Part shown: positions 6,749 through 12,137 of the stretch, piece after piece
Numbering within the stretch: position 1 is the stretch's first letter
Layout: the number at the start of each line of letters is the position of its first letter
From: Conidiobolus incongruus B7586
Lineage: Eukaryota > Entomophthoromycota > Entomophthoromycetes > Entomophthorales > Conidiobolaceae
DNA: 12,137 nucleotides
Direction of reading: 5' to 3'
NCBI GenBank assembly: GCA_000697335.1
Contig: JNEM01013419.1
Coordinates: 1 to 12,137 of the forward strand
Program-made: the position numbers and the translations under genes
The notes under the pieces: generated by a model
What the model was told of the DNA's origin: nothing
Seen by the model: only the letters and a program-made list of their open reading frames with translations
Databases searched by the model: none

Positions 6749-8360
6749 TTAAGCATCGTAGGTAGTGGAAGATACATTACCGCCACGTCCGGTCCAGTTG
6801 GTGTGGATCCACTTGCCGGGGGCGTCGAGTAATTCGTAGGTGTGAGCGCCGAAGTAATCTCTTTGAGCTTGCAACAAGCTGGCAGGAAGTTGTTCGGTGC
6901 GGTAACCGTCGTAGAAAGATAAGGCAGTAGAGAGGGCAGGGGTGGGGATACCAAGGAGGACAGCTTGGGAGACAACCTCTCTCCAGGCTTGGTGAGTGTT
7001 GGCAAGAGCTTTTTGGAAGAAGGGATCGAAGAGGAGAGATTTGAGTTCGGGATTGTTGACGTAAGCATTCTTGATGTCACCCAAGAATGCAGATCTGATG
7101 ATACAGCCTCCCTTCCACATGAGGGCAATACCACCATAGTTGAGGTGCCAGTTGAATTCCTTGGCAGCTTCGCGTAAAAGCATGAAACCTTGGGTGTAGG
7201 AGATGATCTTGGCGGCGTACATGGCCTTACCGAGCTTTTTGATGAATTCAGCCTTATCACCGGTGAACTTGGTGTTTTGAGGACCAGCGAGGATCTTAGA
7301 GGCTTCGACACGTTCATTCTTGAGAGCAGAGAGAGTACGAGCATAGACGGCTTCACCAATCAAAGTGACGGGGACACCCATATCGAGAGAGGAGACAGCA
7401 GTCCACTTACCAGTACCTTTTTGACCGGCAGCATCACGAATTTTGGTAACCAAAGGCTGGCCATCTTGATCCTTATAGCGGACAATGTCACGAGTGATTT
7501 CAATGAGGAAGGAGTTAAGTTCTTCCTTGTTGTATTGTTCGAAGACATCCCCAATTTCATCGTGAGAGAGACCCAAACCATCCTTGAGAAGTTGATAAGC
7601 TTCACAGATGATTTGCATATCACCATATTCGATACCGTTGTGAACCATCTTGACGTAGTGACCGGCACCAGATTCACCTACCCAATCACAACAGGGTTCA
7701 CCATCAGCCTTGGCGGCAATAGATTGGAAAATGTCTTTAATATGGGGCCAGGCATCGGGGTGACCACCAGGCATGAGAGAGGGACCGTAACGGGCACCTT
7801 CTTCACCGCCAGAGACACCAGAACCAACGAATAAGATGTTCTTCTTCTTGAGTTCTTCGTAACGACGGTTGGAGTCGGGGAAGTGGGAGTTACCACCATC
7901 GATAATGATATCATTGGGTTCGAGGTAGGGTAAAATTTGATTAATGAAGTCGTCAACAGCGGAACCGGCTTTGACGAGAAGGATGATCTTTCTGGGTCTC
8001 TTTAACTTGGCACAGAATTCTTCAATGGATTTAGCACCAACGATTTTAGTTCCTATTTTGATATATATATATATTGGTTAGAACTTGATTTATTTGCTAA
8101 TACAAATAATAATATGCTATTGCTTAAAATTGGTGGTTTTCAGTTAGCAATCAAGTGACTGATATTTTTTAAAGTTCTGATGACATAATACATTAGTATA
8201 CAGACGTACCTTTAGCTTCATTTTCTAAGAAGTGATCAACTTTGGAGACGGTACGGTTGTAAGCACAGACGGTATAACCGTGGTCGTTCATATTTAAAAT
8301 CAAGTTTTGACCCATGACGGCCAAACCAATCAAACCGATATCAGCGACAGCTTGAGACAT
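6749..8360 (-). CDS. GND1: 6-phosphogluconate dehydrogenase, decarboxylating (EC 1.1.1.44), two exons
   Basis: Converts 6-phosphogluconate to ribulose 5-phosphate plus CO2, making NADPH in the oxidative pentose phosphate pathway; a cytosolic homodimer. Exons are 8210-8360 and 6749-8052, joining to 484 residues; yeast Gnd1 has 489. The start is the ATG at 8358-8360, giving the usual fungal opening MSQAVADIGLIGLAVMGQN. The Rossmann NADP site GLIGLAVMGQNL spans 9-20, with N35, R36 and T37 for the 2'-phosphate. Substrate residues include N105 and S131-G132-G133. The catalytic Lys185 and Glu192 sit in GHYVKMVHNGIEYGDMQ. The family signature IRDAAGQKGTGKW is at 255-267. Arg448 and His454, which complete the partner subunit's site, are in QRDYFGAHTYE near the C-terminus. 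All key residues are present, so it should be active. The coding DNA is about half G/C with strong codon bias, fitting high expression. No peroxisomal PTS1-like end is present (it ends TTYDA). Confidence 0.97.
8053..8209 (-). other. Intron in the 6PGD coding region (157 nt)
   Basis: Donor GTACGT starts at 8209; acceptor AAAATAG ends at 8053. A CTAAC branch-site match lies at 8077-8081, about 26 bases before the acceptor. It splits a Gly codon (G|GA) in the conserved NEAKGTKIVGA segment, so the junction is fixed by protein homology. A 14-base TA run (8061-8074) lies between branch site and acceptor where a pyrimidine tract would be expected. Confidence 0.93.
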
Positions 8361-8362
8361 AT

Positions 8363-8451
8363 CTGAAAAACTAAATAACAACGATATGTAAGTAAATAAC
8401 TCAAACTAAGTCTAAAAGCAGTAGCGACAACTATAGCATTGATCAACTTAC
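8363..8451 (-). other. Probable intron in the 5' leader of the 6PGD gene (89 nt)
   Basis: A strong donor GTAAGT begins at 8451 and a pyrimidine-rich acceptor TTTTTCAG ends at 8363, two bases before the start codon. Unspliced, the leader would contain an ATG at 8437-8439 followed by TAG two codons later (ATG-CTA-TAG), which splicing removes. The joined leader reads CATAAA|AT-ATG. The branch site is weak. This is inference from splice signals only. Confidence 0.55.
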
Positions 8452-8469
8452 TTTATGAAAGATTAAACA

Positions 8470-8520
8470 AAATAAATTACAGTGGCTAAGTCCCAAGGAC
8501 GACGTGGGTTTAAATATTTT
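8470..8520 (-). promoter_or_regulatory. Candidate core promoter of the 6PGD gene
   Basis: Upstream of the probable leader intron is a TATA-like ATATTTAAA at 8509-8517 (minus strand), followed by a short GC-rich block (8482-8508) with CCACGTCGTCC that stands out in this AT-rich DNA and contains an ACGT core of the bZIP-site kind. A CCAAT pentamer reads on the minus strand at 8632-8636. The transcription start would lie near 8470-8490. The placement is inferred. Confidence 0.35.
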
Positions 8521-9062
8521 CTCAAAGCTGTAACGTAATTGATTTTCACATCCAAATTACCAATAATTGCTCAATCAAAGGTTAATCCAATGCTAAATAC
8601 AGTAATAGTCACAATTTCATATTTTTATTTGATTGGTGAGAATTTCTTATCCTATCCAATGATTTGTCAGTTACTCTTTCGTCAATTTCTAAAAAAACTT
8701 TTTACAAATCCATTATCTTTATTATTAATCAGTTGGCAATCTTAGTGATGTCACCATCAACTTAATTTCCATTTTTTCAAAACTACTTTTATATTATAAT
8801 CAATGCTCTTTATTAACATTACTTGCACTTCAATTTCTAACATCAACGTGTTATATAATCAATACTTCGAACAGCTATCCAATATTCGCATACTGAGATT
8901 AATTATCGAAATCTAACCAACAGTTTCTATACACGAGTTTGTCCGATTATTATTCGGAATTTAAATAGCTAAAATCCTATTAATTATTGATTATGTAATC
9001 ACGGAATGTATTATAAAATTTATACCGCTTTTTATAAAAAATTTAAAATTATTGAAATTTTA
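8521..9062. other. Upstream DNA of the 6PGD gene, no gene seen
   Basis: Moderately AT-rich compared with the extreme AT of the far right. It contains a plus-strand open frame at 8539-8745 with no domain, no coding composition and no splice support, which I do not call a gene. A small palindrome TCCGA-N7-TCGGA lies at 8942-8958. Otherwise I see nothing. Confidence 0.5.

Positions 9063-9092
<30 letters not shown>
9063..9092. repeat. (AAT)10 microsatellite
   Basis: Thirty bases of uninterrupted AAT repeat, following an A/T-rich lead-in. It is far from any coding sequence and most likely neutral and length-variable. Confidence 0.95.
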
Positions 9093-9093
<1 letters not shown>

Positions 9094-12000
9094 TTTTAAA
9101 ACTTTGAATATAATATAAATAATATTTAGAAAAGTAGTAATGAACTTATTTTGTATTAATGGGATAATTACTTATTTGTAAAATTTAATTATATTGATCC
9201 AATAATTTTAAAGTACCTTAATATCTTTATCAAAATAATATTTCATATTTAATATTTAGTCCACTGTCAATTTACAGATGAAAAATTAATCCAAAATAAA
9301 TGAATTTTGAATATTAACCAATATTTTTTATTTTTAATAATAATATTAATGATGTTAATCAGATAGTTTCAGTTGGATTTTATATTTCCCGATAAATATT
9401 AAAAACTATATGAATGGATGGCATTTCATGACAGTTGAAAGATTTTTCTCATTGTTTATTAAATTTCGAAAAAATTGGCTATTAAAAACCAGTCAATTAA
9501 TCAGATTGATTGATATCTTTAATTCAATTGATTTAATGTATTAGTAATTTTGTATGAATTTTTCTATCAGTTATATCCAATTTAAGAAAATAATCAATGT
9601 CTAAATACATTCATATCAATATAAATAAATTTCTCTAAGATATTCAACAATGTTTAGCTTATATATCATTAATTATACAAATTATTTTATTATTTCAATC
9701 TTGAAGTTAAAACTTGTATTAAATTAACGAGTGATTGATTTTTTCACTAGTTGATATATACAATTATATTGTTACTCTGGAATTGAATTGATATTTACTA
9801 TTTAAGATATTTGGAAAGATATTAAACACAATATTGTTATTTAATTAGACTATTAGTATCTAATTGAATAATATATTGAAGATTATTAGCTAAAGTGATG
9901 AAATGCTTATACTTATTATTATTTCATTGAATTTGGATTTTAGTGATAATTTCAAAATCTTCAATTCAGAAATTTTAATTTTTATATGAGTTGGGGAATA
10001 AGGACATAATTATTAAAATATTAAAGTACTGATTTTAATAGATTTTAAATTTTGAAATCAAATCAAATAATCCATTTATTCATATAAAAAAAGTTTCACT
10101 AATTTACTATTAATTAATATAAACCAATAGGTTAAGAAGAATTACGATGCTATTTATCAAGTCACAAATATTTTCAATACGTTTAATCTGATCGATTTAT
10201 ATTCAAAGTGTTTTTTATCTCTCATTTAAACAATTCGAAAAGTAAAATAAACAATTATTTATCTGTGATGAATAGGATAATATTACTTAATATTTATTAT
10301 ATTATTAATATAATATAGTAAGAATAATATGATTCCCATAATGTAAACTTCGGAATAACTATTTAAATTTTTAATAATTAAAAACATTAGCTTTTTTTTG
10401 AAATTTGGCCAATCTAAAAATTTTTGCATTTTAAACAATAGGTTATAGACTTTAAAATTAATTTAATTAAAGAGATATTCAATGATTTATTAATTCTTCT
10501 TATTTGAGAAAATACTGTATATTCAACTATCAGCAATTTTATTATTTATATAATTAAATATTATTCTAAAAAGGTCATATTTTCTAAATTTTTGAATATC
10601 AATATTTAAAGTTTTCATTAAATTAAAAAGAAATTTCCGCCTATAGTAATATCAATTAAATATAATAAACATTTTACTTAAACATATCTTATCATTTTAT
10701 ATAATTCATTAAATTTATAATTAATTTTTGATTTATTTCACTAAGTACATTATTTTAAATAAAGATTATGAATTAAAGATTAATTTTATCTAATTATAAA
10801 TTAATATTTTTTATTATAATATTTAATTATTCTAATTAATTAATTTTTTTCCCAATTTTAGTAATTTCTTTTTAAAATAATTAATTATTTTTTTTTCAAT
10901 TCTATCTTAATAAAATATTGAATATATAGAAAAAAAATTATTTAAATTTTAAAATATTTGGAACAATAATTTTAATATAAAATAGTCATTTTAAATTTAT
11001 ATTCAATTTTTTATAATAGAAATATTATTATAAAAATTGAGATATAAAATAAAATTTGAGATTAAAGTAATAAATATGAGCTTTTTGATATTTCCTTATA
11101 TTTTAATAATGAAAATCGTATATATTATTATCAATTACATGTGTAAGGTGAAAAATAATTGATTGATTAGTGTCCACATTATATTAATATGCTTTAATGA
11201 CTAAAATTATAACTCGTAAATTATAATAAGGTAATTTAAATATTCTTGGGAAGATTTTAGATATTGTTTTATTTTTATTGTCCCATATATGTATTCAAAT
11301 TAATATTTTTATTTTTGATTATTATAAATAAAATACATTGATATGAAAATAATAAATTAATAATATTATCATAAGTCAATTATCAATTCCTTTAACTATT
11401 TAATAAATCTAATCTTTTCACTAAATTTATTTTCTAAATTTGTTATTTTAAATATTTTGACTTATTTTTAATAATATATCATCAATAGATATTAAAGTTA
11501 TATTTCTATATCATATAATAATTAAAAATATTTGCTTAAATTAAAAACAAATTATTAATTTAATATCATATTTATTAGTTTTCTTAGCTTTAAATGAGGT
11601 TTTTTTAAATAATTTTTTATACGTCTTTTTATCAAAAATATGATATTTTCTAAAATAAATATTTCAAGTTATATAATATAAAATCAATACTTAATTATTT
11701 AATATTGATAAAATATTAGTCCTATTATAATGAACTAAATTATATTATATATATATATATATATTAAATTATATTATTTTCTAAAATTAATATAAATAAA
11801 TATATATATTTTTAATTTAATTATATTTAAACTATTTAAAATCAATCTTTTAAAATATAATATTATTAATTATTTAATAATTAATTAAAACTATTATTAT
11901 TTTTTTTTAAATTTTTGTAATTTTATAAATTTTGAATTAATTATAAAAATTATGTTCTTAAATAAAAAATACCTTAAAAAGCTAATTAATTAATGTTTCA

Positions 12001-12137
12001 AATAATTATTGATAATTATTAAGAATTTCTAAGATATATTTATTATTTTCATAAATTAATTTACACTGGTTAATTTAATTAAATTATATTTGAAATTGAT
12101 TTTTACCTATTGTTAATAATATTATTTAGGTTAATAT
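9093..12137. other. Long AT-rich region without recognisable genes
   Basis: About 3 kb that becomes more AT-rich to the right. No open frame of coding character, no tRNA or rRNA, no third copy of the mariner ends (no paired AATAATGG motifs at a suitable spacing) and no CRISPR-like array. Short AT palindromes occur, such as 10-base arms around one base at 10295-10315, but are expected in DNA of this composition. The region may be old transposon debris decayed beyond recognition. Confidence 0.5.
11746..11764. repeat. TA dinucleotide run
   Basis: Nineteen bases of alternating TA inside a larger A/T-only segment. It could extrude as a cruciform but has no evident role. Confidence 0.9.

Noticed and set aside
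6965-7177. 70-codon plus-strand frame
   Set aside because: Antisense shadow of the 6PGD exon with no family match.
7190-7834. 214-codon open frame on the plus strand
   Set aside because: It lies wholly opposite the 6PGD coding exon and is a by-product of that gene's biased codons; no domain and no start context support it.
6682-7956. Other long minus-strand open frames overlapping the 6PGD gene (6682-7359, 7360-7677, 7678-7956)
   Set aside because: They are out of frame with the enzyme, rich in Ser/Pro/Thr/Leu as shadow frames are, and the true frame carries every catalytic residue.
8539-8745. 68-codon plus-strand frame upstream of 6PGD
   Set aside because: AT-driven composition, hydrophobic without a recognisable pattern, no neighbouring exon and no homologue that I recognise.
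10295-10315. Perfect 10-base palindrome with a one-base centre
   Set aside because: Made only of A and T in an A/T-dominated region, where such palindromes occur by chance.
11941-12000. Resemblance of the reverse complement here to the AAGGTATTTATTTTA part of the mariner copies
   Set aside because: Only a short match without the neighbouring motifs or any inverted ends; best explained by shared composition.

Overview
This is nuclear DNA from a very AT-rich eukaryote, most likely a fungus. The evidence is short spliced introns with GT...AG ends, a 484-residue 6-phosphogluconate dehydrogenase of fungal length, a THO-complex subunit with a long disordered tail, and two wrecked mariner transposons. 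Branch-site-like motifs are CTAAC and CTAAT rather than the strict budding-yeast TACTAAC. The lineage cannot be fixed from the sequence; an early-diverging fungus is my best guess and no more than that. Composition is strongly mosaic: a 60-base line inside the dehydrogenase (7381-7440) has 30 G/C, while a line in the right flank (11701-11760) has 6.

Layout, left to right: 1-1266 is a dead mariner (copy A) with inverted ends and a transposase relic on the minus strand. 1267-1984 is featureless AT-rich DNA. 1985-2064 is a small GC-richer island with nested complementary arms just past the 3' end of the next gene. 2114-3445 (minus) is a three-exon gene for THOC7/Mft1. 3446-4890 is its upstream DNA and more AT-rich spacer. 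4891-6204 is a second mariner (copy B) in the same orientation as A. 6205-6748 is spacer containing a somewhat GC-richer stretch with short open frames on the plus strand. 6749-8360 (minus) is a two-exon gene for 6-phosphogluconate dehydrogenase, with a probable extra intron in its 5' leader. 8361-12137 is promoter followed by about 3.5 kb of AT-rich DNA with simple repeats and no recognisable gene.

The two host genes are unrelated: one serves mRNA packaging and export in the nucleus, the other NADPH supply through the oxidative pentose phosphate pathway in the cytosol. They share a strand but lie over 3 kb apart, so they are separate transcription units. I did not find a new multi-gene system. 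The most interesting signal is how the mariner copies died: in an ungapped 55-base comparison, 10 of 11 differences are G/C in copy A and A/T in copy B as transitions, and 7 of those 10 are CpA-to-TpA on one strand or the other. Two of the three catalytic aspartates in copy B were lost this way. This resembles repeat-induced point mutation, though a general AT mutation pressure could give part of the same pattern.
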